From Armatimonadota bacterium (GTDB taxonomy: Bacteria > Armatimonadota > UBA5829), in the NCBI GenBank assembly GCA_023474015.1, contig JAMCYN010000040.1, positions 1 to 18,721 of the forward strand: a stretch of 18,721 nt of DNA. Direction: 5' to 3'. Under the pieces are notes generated by a model that saw nothing but the letters and a program-made list of their open reading frames with translations, was not told the DNA's origin and did not search any database. Position 1 is the stretch's first letter. Each line of letters starts with the position of its first letter. The position numbers and the translations under genes were made by a program. Of the stretch, positions 5,833 to 13,679 are shown in pieces.

Positions 5833-7533
5833 ATGAGTACCATTACCGAGCAACCGACGTTGGAAGAACAGCACAAACTTGATCCTGTAAGACGTCGCAA
5901 CTTCATACTGCTGATGATCGGGATGACTGTCTACCAGAGTTCATGGTATATGCAGTCAGTGACTCGCGCGCCCCTTATTAACTGGCTCGGTATGAGCAAT
6001 GCAGTATACGGCCTAATAGGCTCAGCTTGGTCGTTGTGCATGATTGGCAACTTTCTTTTTCCCTGGCTTTCGCGCAGGTATCCAAGAAAGAAGTGGTACC
6101 AGTTTGTCCTAACGATGCCATACCTTTCGTCGGACCTCGTTCTTGGTTTGGCAATTCTTGCCGCGATGATGGCTGGTTCACACGAATGGCTACTACCGCT
6201 AACGATCGGGATCATGATCTACTGTCCATTTGCAGCGGGCTGGACGCTTGGTCCCCAAAGCGAGTATATTGCCAACTGCATACCGAAGTCACATATGGGA
6301 CGGTATGTCAGTATGCAACAGGTGTGCGTGGGTTTGGTCAGTCTGGCCGGGTCTGTAGCCGTCACAGTGATAATGAATATAATCGGCGTGCCGGCCAGAT
6401 ACGCATTTACTTGCCTGTTCGCATATGGGATTGGGCTGGCGGCACTCACAGTGTCCCTGTTTGCACGGGAGACTCCATCGCCGAGCCCTCCACCGGAAGC
6501 TTTTTGGAAACCGGCAGTATACTCGGTGCGACACGACCGAGTATTCAGAGGAATGCTCGGCGCCGGAATGCTTCTCTGGATGGCCGGGCTGCTTCCCCAG
6601 AATTTTATCCCGTTGCTTGCGATACGAGAGTGGGGATCCCCGGATTGGATCGCAACCAGTGCGGTGACCATACAGAGCGGCGCCATGATACTCGGCGCCG
6701 CTCTGACGGGGCTGCTTGGCCAAAGGTTCACGTATGCCAGAGCTGTTCTGGTCGGTACGATCGCCATACCCATCGCAATGATCATTGGAGCGTGGCCTGT
6801 CTCCTCGGAGTTTCGGAGCAGTTCGTTCGAGCAGTCTTACAAGGTGATGTCGGGTCGTGTATCGGTGGAATCCTCGTTGAGCGAAAGCCCCAAGTCCTCG
6901 AACGCCTTCAGGGTTTTGGGAGTATCGGCAAGTGACCGGAATGGGAATGAGCTGATCGTTCAGTTCAGCAGCCCTGTTGATCCGATTTCGTTCTCGGTCA
7001 ATGATGTTATCATTGAGAATGCAGCCGGCGGACGACTCCAACCAAAAGAAGTGAAGGCAGCAGACAAAGGCGGAGACATGTGGATCATCAAGCTGGATTC
7101 CGGCAGAGGAACCGAATCGAAATGCCGGCTCCGGATTCATCCCTATGTCTATAGTGTGGCTGGAAAGATGCTTGACCAAGACGGCAATGGGCGCTCCCCT
7201 CTCGATGCCTACAGGGTGTTTGTCATGGCCGCGCTGTGGGGAATGGCGTTCACCGGAATATCCGTGGGGCTTGAAGCGTTAATGTATCAGCTCAGTCCCG
7301 CCAAGCGGCGCGCCGGTTACTTCTCGGCGTTTCGGATCACACAGTTCCTCGCGCCGTCCGTGGCGTTTCCGCTTGCTGGGGCGATGTTCAAGAACGGGTC
7401 GTTTGCGAGTACGTTTTTCGCGCTGCTGGTGTTCTCGGTCCTTGCGCTTATCTTGTCCAAGCACCTGCTGAAGCCTGTTGTCCTTGCGCTGTCCACTGGA
7501 GCCAGGCAGAATGATGATCTGAACACACCATAA
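5833..7533 (+). CDS. MFS transporter with an Ig-like domain inserted in loop 9-10
   Basis: A 566-residue major facilitator protein, about 130 longer than usual. Twelve membrane segments can be placed, roughly at 24-43, 57-78, 91-113, 118-138, 163-184, 190-210, 240-262, 276-296, 303-323, 464-486, 498-520 and 524-546. The cytoplasmic loop 2-3 has SRRYPRKK, a motif-A-like basic loop. Between helices 9 and 10 lies a soluble stretch (about 324-462). Its residues 358-452 read like an SbsA/Big_5 Ig-like domain: LIVQFSSPVDPISFSVNDV, then VAGKMLDQDGNG, the usual 'D.aGN.ldqdgdG' end. Loop 9-10 faces outward in MFS proteins, so the domain would be extracytoplasmic. The start is ATG 5833, eight bases after GGAG. 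Neighbours suggest a glycoside or oligosaccharide substrate. Confidence 0.85.
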   Translation: MSTITEQPTLEEQHKLDPVRRRNFILLMIGMTVYQSSWYMQSVTRAPLINWLGMSNAVYGLIGSAWSLCMIGNFLFPWLSRRYPRKKWYQFVLTMPYLSSDLVLGLAILAAMMAGSHEWLLPLTIGIMIYCPFAAGWTLGPQSEYIANCIPKSHMGRYVSMQQVCVGLVSLAGSVAVTVIMNIIGVPARYAFTCLFAYGIGLAALTVSLFARETPSPSPPPEAFWKPAVYSVRHDRVFRGMLGAGMLLWMAGLLPQNFIPLLAIREWGSPDWIATSAVTIQSGAMILGAALTGLLGQRFTYARAVLVGTIAIPIAMIIGAWPVSSEFRSSSFEQSYKVMSGRVSVESSLSESPKSSNAFRVLGVSASDRNGNELIVQFSSPVDPISFSVNDVIIENAAGGRLQPKEVKAADKGGDMWIIKLDSGRGTESKCRLRIHPYVYSVAGKMLDQDGNGRSPLDAYRVFVMAALWGMAFTGISVGLEALMYQLSPAKRRAGYFSAFRITQFLAPSVAFPLAGAMFKNGSFASTFFALLVFSVLALILSKHLLKPVVLALSTGARQNDDLNTP

Positions 7534-7543
7534 TCGGAAAGAT

Positions 7544-7567
7544 AACTTTGCCGCCGGGCGCAAAGTT
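7544..7567 (+). promoter_or_regulatory. Hairpin next to the glycosidase ribosome site
   Basis: AACTTTGC (7544-7551) and GCAAAGTT (7560-7567) are perfect 8-bp arms around an 8-base GC-rich loop. The hairpin ends directly before the GGGAG site (7568-7572) of the next gene. It could influence mRNA stability or translation between the two genes; no T-run follows, so it is not a classical terminator. Confidence 0.5.
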
Positions 7568-7582
7568 GGGAGTTGCGCGTTG
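7562..7582 (+). repeat. Heptamer-phased repeat ending at the glycosidase start codon
   Basis: AAAGTTG, GGAGTTG, CGCGTTG form three NNNGTTG heptamers that finish exactly at the ATG (7583). The middle unit supplies the GGAG ribosome site. Confidence 0.5.
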
Positions 7583-9808
7583 ATGATAGTCCCAGAAAAA
7601 CTGCTCAGCCGCACCATCGGCATTAATGGTAGAATCAACCACTATTCCGGCTCACATCTGCTGGAATCTGTCGATATTCCGCTCGACGGGTCGGAAATGA
7701 CAGTCGCTGGCGCTGTGTGGACGTGTCGAATTAGTATTGCCGACGCCGACCGCGGCGACGAGGCGTTCGATATAGAGGCGGTGTTCACTGTCGTTGAGGG
7801 AGAAGCGCGTGAAGTCTCCGCAGAGATATGTGTTGACGTCGGCGAGTGGTCGAAGCGCAATTACGTCGTGTTTCCAGGAGCGGTCTATTCGGGGAACCGT
7901 TTTGAATCCAGGGCGCTCGGCTACCCCCCGCTGCTGGAGACCCCCGACGACATTGGCCCTGATATTCCGACCATAATCACGGATGTTCCCCGGTTGAGCC
8001 TTCACACCGGGCCTTCTCGCATTCAGCTATTGTCCGGAGATATGGCGACCCCCGCCGTCGGATTCGCTGCGGTGAGGGATGGTTATGGACTCTGGCTCCT
8101 TGCTCCTCAAAGCTCATCGCACGGTGACTTCGGGTTCGGTATCCGTGAGAGCGCCGACCGTTCGAGAGCTTGGGTGACGCTGACGGCCCCCGGCGTGCGA
8201 GAGGACTTTCACTACAAAATGGCAACCACGCGCCATCCGTCCGATGACAGAGGATGTATGGTTATCGCGGGAGGGTCGATAGAGATGCGCGCAAAGCTCC
8301 ACGTGTTTGACTGCGCGACGATCTCCGGTCTCTTTGAGCGGTTCATCCGGATCAGGAAAGACGCGACGGAACCCGTTCGGTTGGTTCACACTCTGCCATT
8401 CTCGGCCGCATGGGCGATTCAGGAGGAGAAATACAACAGGCAGAACTGGGTGGAGGAATATGGGTACTATTCAGTCGGGATGCGAGAAAATACTTACCAG
8501 GACTGGCAGACCGGGTGGGTGGGTGGCCTCATGGTCACATATTCTCTTCTTACGGATGGTTCGTCGCTGTCAAAGGAGCGTTCCCTGCGAAACCTGGACT
8601 GGATGTTGACGAATGGTCAATCGCCATCCGGTTTCTACTACGGCATGGGTGATGGGACACGCTGGTATGGCGATGGATTCGGCAAGCGGCACGCGGAGCA
8701 CTGGCACCTGACCCGAAAGAGCGCGGATGCGCTATACTTCCTTATGAAGCAGTTGACGCTTCTCAGAGACTGCTTGGGACTTACTCCCGCGGAGAGTTGG
8801 GAGAGGTCGGTCCGGAGATGCGCGAATGCTTTCGTTCGACTTTGGGACAAGTACTCTCAGTTCGGCCAGTTTGTCGACATTCGCTCGGGGAACATCGTGG
8901 TAGGCGGTTCCACCTGCGCCGGCATCTGCCCGGCGGGACTTGCGCTTGCCGCGGACTATTTCTCGGAGCCGGATTACATGCGTGTCGCCAAGAACTCCGC
9001 GCGCGCTTATTATCGGTGCTTTGTCAGCAATGGACTCACCACCGGAGGTCCCGGCGAAATCTGCCAGTGTCCGGACAGCGAATCAGCGTTCGGTTTGCTG
9101 GAGTCTTTCATTACTCTCCACGATATGACGGGGGAGCAAGAGTGGATACGGTACGCGCGCGACGCCGCGAATCTTTGCGCAAGTTGGTGTATGTCATACG
9201 ACTTCACGTTTCCTCCAGAATCCACGTTCGGCCGTCTGGATATGCGCACGGCGGGCTCTGTCTTCGCCAATGCTCAAAACAAGCATAGTGCTCCCGGAAT
9301 ATGTACGCTCTCGGGCGTCTCCCTGTTCAAGTTATTCCGCGCGACCGGCGACACCTTTTATCTCGAGCTCCTGCGTGAGATTGCCCACAACATCATGCAG
9401 TACCTGTCTCGTAACGATCGTCCGGTCGGAGGCATGCCGACGGGATGGATGAATGAGCGGGTCAACACGAGTGACTGGTTGGAGCCAGTGGGAGAGATAT
9501 TCAACGGTTCGTGTTGGTCTGAAGTGTCTTGCATGCTGACTTACTCTGAAATCCCAGGTGTTTACGTGCAGCCGGACACCGGGTTGGTTTCTTGCATAGA
9601 CCATGTAGACGCGGAACTGGCGAGACTGACATCCGGAGATGCATCGATCCGGTTAACCAACACCTCCAGCTTCCCGGCCCATGCAAAGGTGTTCGTCGAA
9701 CACTCCAGCAGTATGTCTACCCCGCTTGAGCCGGATTTCCTGACTCGCTGCACGAGAGCGGTCGTAGCACCTGGGTCGGTGGCCGACATCACTTTGCCAC
9801 GACTCTAA
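7583..9808 (+). CDS. Cytoplasmic six-hairpin glycosidase-like protein
   Basis: A 741-residue protein with no signal peptide. I cannot place it in a named glycoside hydrolase family. The first 250 residues are beta-rich (an N-terminal sandwich). Residues about 270-645 are helix-rich, with the spacing of Trp, Gly and acidic residues seen in (alpha/alpha)6-barrel enzymes: YQDWQTGWVGGLMVTYSLL (305-323), GFYYGMGDGTRWYGDGFG (350-367), GGPGEICQCPDSESAFGLLE (488-507). The last 80 residues are again beta. D307, D498 and E500 are candidate catalytic acids by position only. The start is ATG 7583, with GGGAG ten bases upstream; TTG 7580 is possible. It follows the MFS gene by 49 bases, so import followed by intracellular cleavage of a glycoside is the likely job. 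Confidence 0.72.
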   Translation: MIVPEKLLSRTIGINGRINHYSGSHLLESVDIPLDGSEMTVAGAVWTCRISIADADRGDEAFDIEAVFTVVEGEAREVSAEICVDVGEWSKRNYVVFPGAVYSGNRFESRALGYPPLLETPDDIGPDIPTIITDVPRLSLHTGPSRIQLLSGDMATPAVGFAAVRDGYGLWLLAPQSSSHGDFGFGIRESADRSRAWVTLTAPGVREDFHYKMATTRHPSDDRGCMVIAGGSIEMRAKLHVFDCATISGLFERFIRIRKDATEPVRLVHTLPFSAAWAIQEEKYNRQNWVEEYGYYSVGMRENTYQDWQTGWVGGLMVTYSLLTDGSSLSKERSLRNLDWMLTNGQSPSGFYYGMGDGTRWYGDGFGKRHAEHWHLTRKSADALYFLMKQLTLLRDCLGLTPAESWERSVRRCANAFVRLWDKYSQFGQFVDIRSGNIVVGGSTCAGICPAGLALAADYFSEPDYMRVAKNSARAYYRCFVSNGLTTGGPGEICQCPDSESAFGLLESFITLHDMTGEQEWIRYARDAANLCASWCMSYDFTFPPESTFGRLDMRTAGSVFANAQNKHSAPGICTLSGVSLFKLFRATGDTFYLELLREIAHNIMQYLSRNDRPVGGMPTGWMNERVNTSDWLEPVGEIFNGSCWSEVSCMLTYSEIPGVYVQPDTGLVSCIDHVDAELARLTSGDASIRLTNTSSFPAHAKVFVEHSSSMSTPLEPDFLTRCTRAVVAPGSVADITLPRL

Positions 9809-9877
9809 ATGCCTGTCGGTCGCAAGAACTCGATCCGTGCTCAGACTGCGCATATCGGGGCTTTTCTGCGTGCGACG

Positions 9878-10027
9878 CTATCTCTTTGGGTCATATTTCC
9901 GGTCGCGCAAAGTGTCGTCCACCGCAAGAAACAGGAAATCCAGTTGCTTATCAGCCCAAACACGAGACCGGATCACTTTGTTGAAGTCGACAGGGAACAA
10001 GGAAACGCCTCGCGCTGCGTTCTCTAA
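9878..10027 (-). other. Short conserved-looking open frame, possible gene or repeat remnant
   Basis: Between the glycosidase and the end of guaB the minus strand has a 50-codon open frame. Its residues look coding: FPVDFNKVIRSRVWADKQLD followed by FLFLAVDDTLRDRKYDPKR. It has no good start or ribosome site (TTG at 10000 is the best) and begins inside the heptamer array. It may be a decayed gene end or a dispersed element. I do not recognise it. Confidence 0.25.
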
Positions 10028-10043
10028 CCTCTAACTTCTAACC
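10023..10043. repeat. Heptamer repeat beside the end of guaB
   Basis: TCTAACC, TCTAACT, TCTAACC: three tandem 7-bp units with one variable base, four bases past the stop of guaB (which reads leftward). Confidence 0.75.
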
Positions 10044-10047
10044 TAGA

Positions 10048-11586
10048 TCATCTAATCCCAAACTTCGGCTCCCGATACGAATACAGGCTGTGGACGCTGC
10101 CCTCGGCCTGGGCGGCGGCGGTGCGGTGCTCGAAGCGCATAGTGCCGGTGTAGAGGTCGGCGCGGAGGGAGGCGACGTCGTGGTAGCCCATGTCCTGGAA
10201 GCTCTGCTGGAGGCCTTTCATGAGATATGGAACGTAATCGGCGAGCGAACCCCTGTCCAACACCGTTCCGGAGACGCCCTGGGGGACGGTGACGTTGTCA
10301 TCTTCGTTTAGGTATCGCTTACCGCCTCCGACGCTCATGGCCTCCACCGATGCCATCCCACGGTAACGTTTCACGCGCATGCCGTTTTCGTAGAAGTAAT
10401 CGCCCGGAGCCTCGCTGGTTCCCGCAAGCAGATAGCCCGCCATTACCGCTCCGGCCCCGATGGACAGCGCCTTGGCAATGTGGCCGATGCCCTGAATGCC
10501 GCCGTCGGCGATTATCGGAACCCCCATCTGCTTGGCGAACTTCGCCGTGTGGTAGACCGCCGAAGCCTGCGGCCTGCCGACCGCCATCATGTTCTGAGTG
10601 ATGCAGATCGAGCCGGGGCCCATTCCGACGCGGAGGCCGTCCGCCCCGGCCGCTATCAGCGCCTCGGACTGGGCGCTGGTGACGACGTTGCCGGCGATCA
10701 CGTCGATATCGGGGAAGTGTTTCTTGATGAACTTGAGCATCTCTATCTGATAGACCGAAAAACCCTGCGCGGAGTCGATCAGCAAGACATCAACCCCCGC
10801 GCTCGCCAGCCCCTCCACCCTCTCGCGGTCCTCCGGCTTGGTCGAGACCGCCGCGCCGCATAATAGTTGCTTACCAACGTTCTTGGAGGCGTAGGGGAAG
10901 TCCTTGTTCTTCAAGAGGTCTCGGCGGGACAACAGCGCGACCAGCCGGAACTGATCGTCGACCACCGGCAGCTTGCCCTTCTTGCTTTGTTTCAATATCT
11001 GGTTGGCCTCGTGGAGAGTGACGCCCTCGTTGGCCGTGACAAGCTCGGTGGTCATCACCTCGGACAGGGGCCGTGAGCGGTTCTTCTCGAAGTCGATGTC
11101 GCGATTGGTTATGATGCCGACGAGCTTCGAGCCGAGCGTGCCGTCCTCGGTAATGGGGATTCCCGAGAAGCCGTGCTCGCGCTTGATGGTATCGACATCA
11201 TGGACCGTGTTGCGAGGGCTGAGGACCACCGGGTCCACTATGAAACCGTTCTCGAACCTCTTGACCTTGCGGACATGCTCGACCTGCGCCTCGATGGTGT
11301 TGTTGTAATGAATAATGCCGATGCCGCCCAGCAGCGCGAGGTACGCGGCCATTTTCCACTCAGTGACGGTGTCCATCGGCGAGCTGACCAGGGGCCGCTT
11401 GATCCGAACATTGCGGGTGACGTTGGTTTCGAGGTCCACCTCGCTCGCCTGGAAGTCGATATAGCCGGGCAGCACAATGAAGTCGTCGTAGGTCAGACCC
11501 TTGCCCGGCGCGAACAGCTCGTCCGCGGACAGTCCGTCCATATGAGCGGAAGTCTCCGATTTCAGCGTCTTCTTATCCACGGCCAT
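10048..11586 (-). CDS. guaB: Inosine-5'-monophosphate dehydrogenase, eukaryote-like
   Basis: This enzyme oxidises IMP to XMP with NAD+, the first step from IMP to guanine nucleotides, in the cytoplasm. It has 512 residues: a TIM barrel with two CBS domains inserted (about 113-232, with [12 protein letters not shown] and [14 protein letters not shown]). The catalytic loop is [11 protein letters not shown] with Cys328, the IMP site includes [10 protein letters not shown], and the flap has R424-Y425 in [10 protein letters not shown]. Several stretches match animal and yeast IMPDH rather than bacterial Gua[45 protein letters not shown], and a C-terminus with [15 protein letters not shown]. The length is also that of the human enzyme (514). 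ATG 11586 is preceded by AGAGGTGG. It lies downstream of RNase G on the same strand, with its own -10 boxes. Confidence 0.97.
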   Translation of the reverse strand: MAVDKKTLKSETSAHMDGLSADELFAPGKGLTYDDFIVLPGYIDFQASEVDLETNVTRNVRIKRPLVSSPMDTVTEWKMAAYLALLGGIGIIHYNNTIEAQVEHVRKVKRFENGFIVDPVVLSPRNTVHDVDTIKREHGFSGIPITEDGTLGSKLVGIITNRDIDFEKNRSRPLSEVMTTELVTANEGVTLHEANQILKQSKKGKLPVVDDQFRLVALLSRRDLLKNKDFPYASKNVGKQLLCGAAVSTKPEDRERVEGLASAGVDVLLIDSAQGFSVYQIEMLKFIKKHFPDIDVIAGNVVTSAQSEALIAAGADGLRVGMGPGSICITQNMMAVGRPQASAVYHTAKFAKQMGVPIIADGGIQGIGHIAKALSIGAGAVMAGYLLAGTSEAPGDYFYENGMRVKRYRGMASVEAMSVGGGKRYLNEDDNVTVPQGVSGTVLDRGSLADYVPYLMKGLQQSFQDMGYHDVASLRADLYTGTMRFEHRTAAAQAEGSVHSLYSYREPKFGIR

Positions 11587-11605
11587 TTGCCACCTCTAAT
11601 ACCAC

Positions 11606-11630
11606 ATTATATCTATTGACGTGTATTATA
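11606..11630 (-). promoter_or_regulatory. Two TATAAT boxes upstream of guaB
   Basis: Two perfect -10 hexamers lie on the minus strand at 11611-11606 and 11630-11625, 19 bp apart. Neither has a good -35 box; TTCCCC lies 17 bp upstream of the farther one. Two alternative starts would give leaders of roughly 15 and 34 bases. Confidence 0.5.
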
Positions 11631-11704
11631 CCGTACTGAGTTCCGATGGGGAAGGGGAAGGGAGTTTTCATCGCGAATGCGCGAAGGGGCGAAAACGGGG
11701 AGTA

Positions 11705-11730
11705 GGTCGGGGGCAAGAATACCCCCGACC
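11705..11730 (-). repeat. 26-bp palindrome between RNase G and guaB (copy 1)
   Basis: GGTCGGGGG and CCCCCGACC are perfect 9-bp arms around an 8-base loop. The element is 16 bases after the RNase G stop and could form a strong transcript-end hairpin, though no T-run follows directly. The same 26 bp occurs at 14394-14419 in the opposite orientation with one loop mismatch. Confidence 0.85.
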
Positions 11731-11746
11731 AGCGTCCCCATGCCTG

Positions 11747-13456
11747 CTATCGAGCGTGGACCTTCGCATCGACTGAGCTGACCTCACCGAACGCATAGGA
11801 TCTATGGATGTCGGCGAGCTTTGCCTTTACGTTGCGACCTATATACTTGCCGCCGTTTTCGAGTTCGATCAGGAACCCGTCCATCCAGGCGCTTGCCCTC
11901 GGCAGCATTGAGTATGCATTGCGTATCACGTGGCACTCCACCGTGTCGCCCTTCTTCCAGGGCACCATGTGCCGCTGCATTTCCTGAATGTCGCCGGGAA
12001 GTATCTCATACTTCTCGGTATGTAGACTTTCGTTCGCGCGGACGAATACCGCACGTCGCAGCAGCCGCTCGATCTCGTCTATCACCTCGCCGCCGCTGCC
12101 TATCAGGTGCAGAGCGACCTCCGGGTTCGCCGTGACGAGAAATGCCTCGTCGTCGACTTCCGAAGTCATCCGCCTCAGTTCACGCTCGATCTTAAGACTG
12201 ATCGTGTTCGCGCTTTCCACGCGGCCCCTGCCCTGGCAATATGGGCACGGCTCGGTGACGATCTCGGTGAGGGTTTCGCCCGTGCGCTTTCGGGTCATCT
12301 CTATCAACCCCAGCGGGCTGATGTGGCATATCTTGGTCCGGGTGCGGTCTTTGTGCAGCTCTTTTTCGAGAGCGGTGACGACCTTTTGCCGATCCTTGAC
12401 GTTGACCATGTCTATGAAGTCCAGGACTATGATCCCGCCGATGTCGCGAAGCCTCAACTGGCGCGCGATCTCGTTGACCGCGTCCAGGTTGGTCTTCAGT
12501 ATCGTGTCCGAGAGGCTTGTCGAGCCGATGAACTTGCCCGTGTTGATGTCGATCGTGGTCAGCGCCTCGGTCGAATCAATCGTCAGGTGTCCGCCGGACT
12601 TGAGCCACACCTTTCGGCGCAGCAGGCTCTCGATCTCTGATTCTATGGCGAACCGCTCGAAGATAGGCTCGGCTTCATCATATAGATAAAGTCTGGACCT
12701 CATCTTTGGTGATATCAACTCGATCAGCTCGACGGCCTTTTCGTAGTCCACCGGCGAGTCTATGATCATCTTGTTGACATCCGAGCCGAAAACGTCGCGG
12801 ATCGTCTTGTAGATCAGGCTCAAGTCCTGATGCACCAGTCCCGGTGCGGAAATCTTGGTTGCTTTCTCTTGGATCTGGCTCCACATTCTCAGTAGGAACT
12901 CTAAATCCTGACGTAATTCCGCTTCGCTCCGGCCCTCCGCCTCGGTCCGGATAATTATGCCGAACCCGAGCGGGCGCATGTTTTCACCAATCCTCTTCAG
13001 CCGGTCTCTCTCACCATCGCTCTCGATTTTCCTCGAGACGCCGATATTGTCGGACTCCGGCATCAGAACCAGGTAGCGCCCCGGTAGTGAAACCCTCGTG
13101 GACACGCGGGCGCCCTTGGTCCCCCTGGGGCCCTTGACGACCTGCACCAACACTTCCTGGCCAGGCTTCAAGACGTCCTTGATCCTCACGTTTCTGGAGC
13201 TTTCTCTGCGCGCCGCAGGAAACTCATCGTCCATCTCCGGCAGAACATCGGCAACATAAAGAAACGCATTGCGGTCCAGTCCGATGTCCACGAACGCGGC
13301 ATCCATTCCCGAGAGAACGTTCGAGACCTTGCACTTGTAGATGCTGCCGACGACGCGCTCCTCGCGCTCGACGTGCAGTTCCACAAGTTTCCCGGATTCC
13401 ACAAGGGCAATACGGGTCTCGCGTGTATCCACGCTTACTATAATCTCTTTTGACAT
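11747..13456 (-). CDS. rng: Ribonuclease G/E family endoribonuclease
   Basis: A 569-residue single-strand endoribonuclease of the Rne/Rng family, which trims rRNA precursors and starts mRNA decay. The S1 RNA-binding domain is at about 35-125 (VGSIYKCKVSNVLSGMDAAF), with an acidic/Arg-rich insert near residues 72-92. The Mg-binding acids are D303 in TTIDINTG and D346 in IIVLDFIDM, and the zinc-link cysteines are C404 and C407 in CPYCQGRG. The last 75 residues (KKGDTVECHVIRN through NGGKYIGRNVKAKLADIH) form an extra small beta domain, perhaps OB/TRAM-like. The start is ATG 13456, six bases after a perfect AAGGAGGTGA. The radical SAM gene lies upstream on the same strand, a conserved neighbourhood; the ribosomal genes rplU/rpmA that often follow are absent. 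Confidence 0.95.
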   Translation of the reverse strand: MSKEIIVSVDTRETRIALVESGKLVELHVEREERVVGSIYKCKVSNVLSGMDAAFVDIGLDRNAFLYVADVLPEMDDEFPAARRESSRNVRIKDVLKPGQEVLVQVVKGPRGTKGARVSTRVSLPGRYLVLMPESDNIGVSRKIESDGERDRLKRIGENMRPLGFGIIIRTEAEGRSEAELRQDLEFLLRMWSQIQEKATKISAPGLVHQDLSLIYKTIRDVFGSDVNKMIIDSPVDYEKAVELIELISPKMRSRLYLYDEAEPIFERFAIESEIESLLRRKVWLKSGGHLTIDSTEALTTIDINTGKFIGSTSLSDTILKTNLDAVNEIARQLRLRDIGGIIVLDFIDMVNVKDRQKVVTALEKELHKDRTRTKICHISPLGLIEMTRKRTGETLTEIVTEPCPYCQGRGRVESANTISLKIERELRRMTSEVDDEAFLVTANPEVALHLIGSGGEVIDEIERLLRRAVFVRANESLHTEKYEILPGDIQEMQRHMVPWKKGDTVECHVIRNAYSMLPRASAWMDGFLIELENGGKYIGRNVKAKLADIHRSYAFGEVSSVDAKVHAR

Positions 13457-13479
13457 GTACTATCACCTCCTTTCTGGTC

Positions 13480-13514
13480 GAAGTTCGATGTCAGAAGTTC
13501 GAGGTCCGAAGACC
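13480..13514. repeat. Heptamer-phased repeat upstream of RNase G
   Basis: GAAGTTC, GATGTCA, GAAGTTC, GAGGTCC, GAAGACC: five consecutive 7-bp units, each starting with GA. The array begins eight bases upstream of the ribosome site on the opposite sense. Confidence 0.7.
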
Positions 13515-13540
13515 CCAATTCTCGTCATACGCCGCACACC

Positions 13541-13644
13541 TGTCATTCTGAGCGTGGCGAAGAATCTGCTTTGAACTGAAGTGTCCTGCTAGCACGAGTC
13601 TTCAGTGCAAAGCAGATCCTTCGTCGTGCCTCCTCAGGATGACA
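13541..13644. repeat. About 104-bp imperfect palindrome (MITE-like intergenic repeat)
   Basis: The outer arms are TGTCATTCTGAG (13541-13552) and CTCAGGATGACA (13633-13644). The inner arms ATCTGCTTTG (13564-13573) and CAAAGCAGAT (13608-13617), ACTGAAG (13575-13581) and CTTCAGT (13600-13606), and the core TGCTAGCA share one exact centre at 13590.5. The outer ends resemble a dispersed palindrome ('GTCATTCTGAGC...GAAGAATCT') that I know from intergenic regions of many unrelated bacteria. It lies between the radical SAM and RNase G genes and would fold into a long hairpin in their transcript. Confidence 0.8.
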
Positions 13645-13679
13645 AGGATTGAGACGCTGTGCATGGTATCCAAGGCTCA

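Noticed and set aside
6027..6935. 302-residue plus-strand frame within the MFS gene, and long minus-strand frames over 6219-7179
   Set aside because: All are shadows of a gene with clear membrane segments; their composition is Arg/Ser/Cys-rich and they lack ribosome sites.
9809..10027. 72-residue plus-strand frame starting right after the glycosidase stop
   Set aside because: No ribosome site of its own and no recognisable features; the minus-strand frame in the same place looks more protein-like, though also weak.
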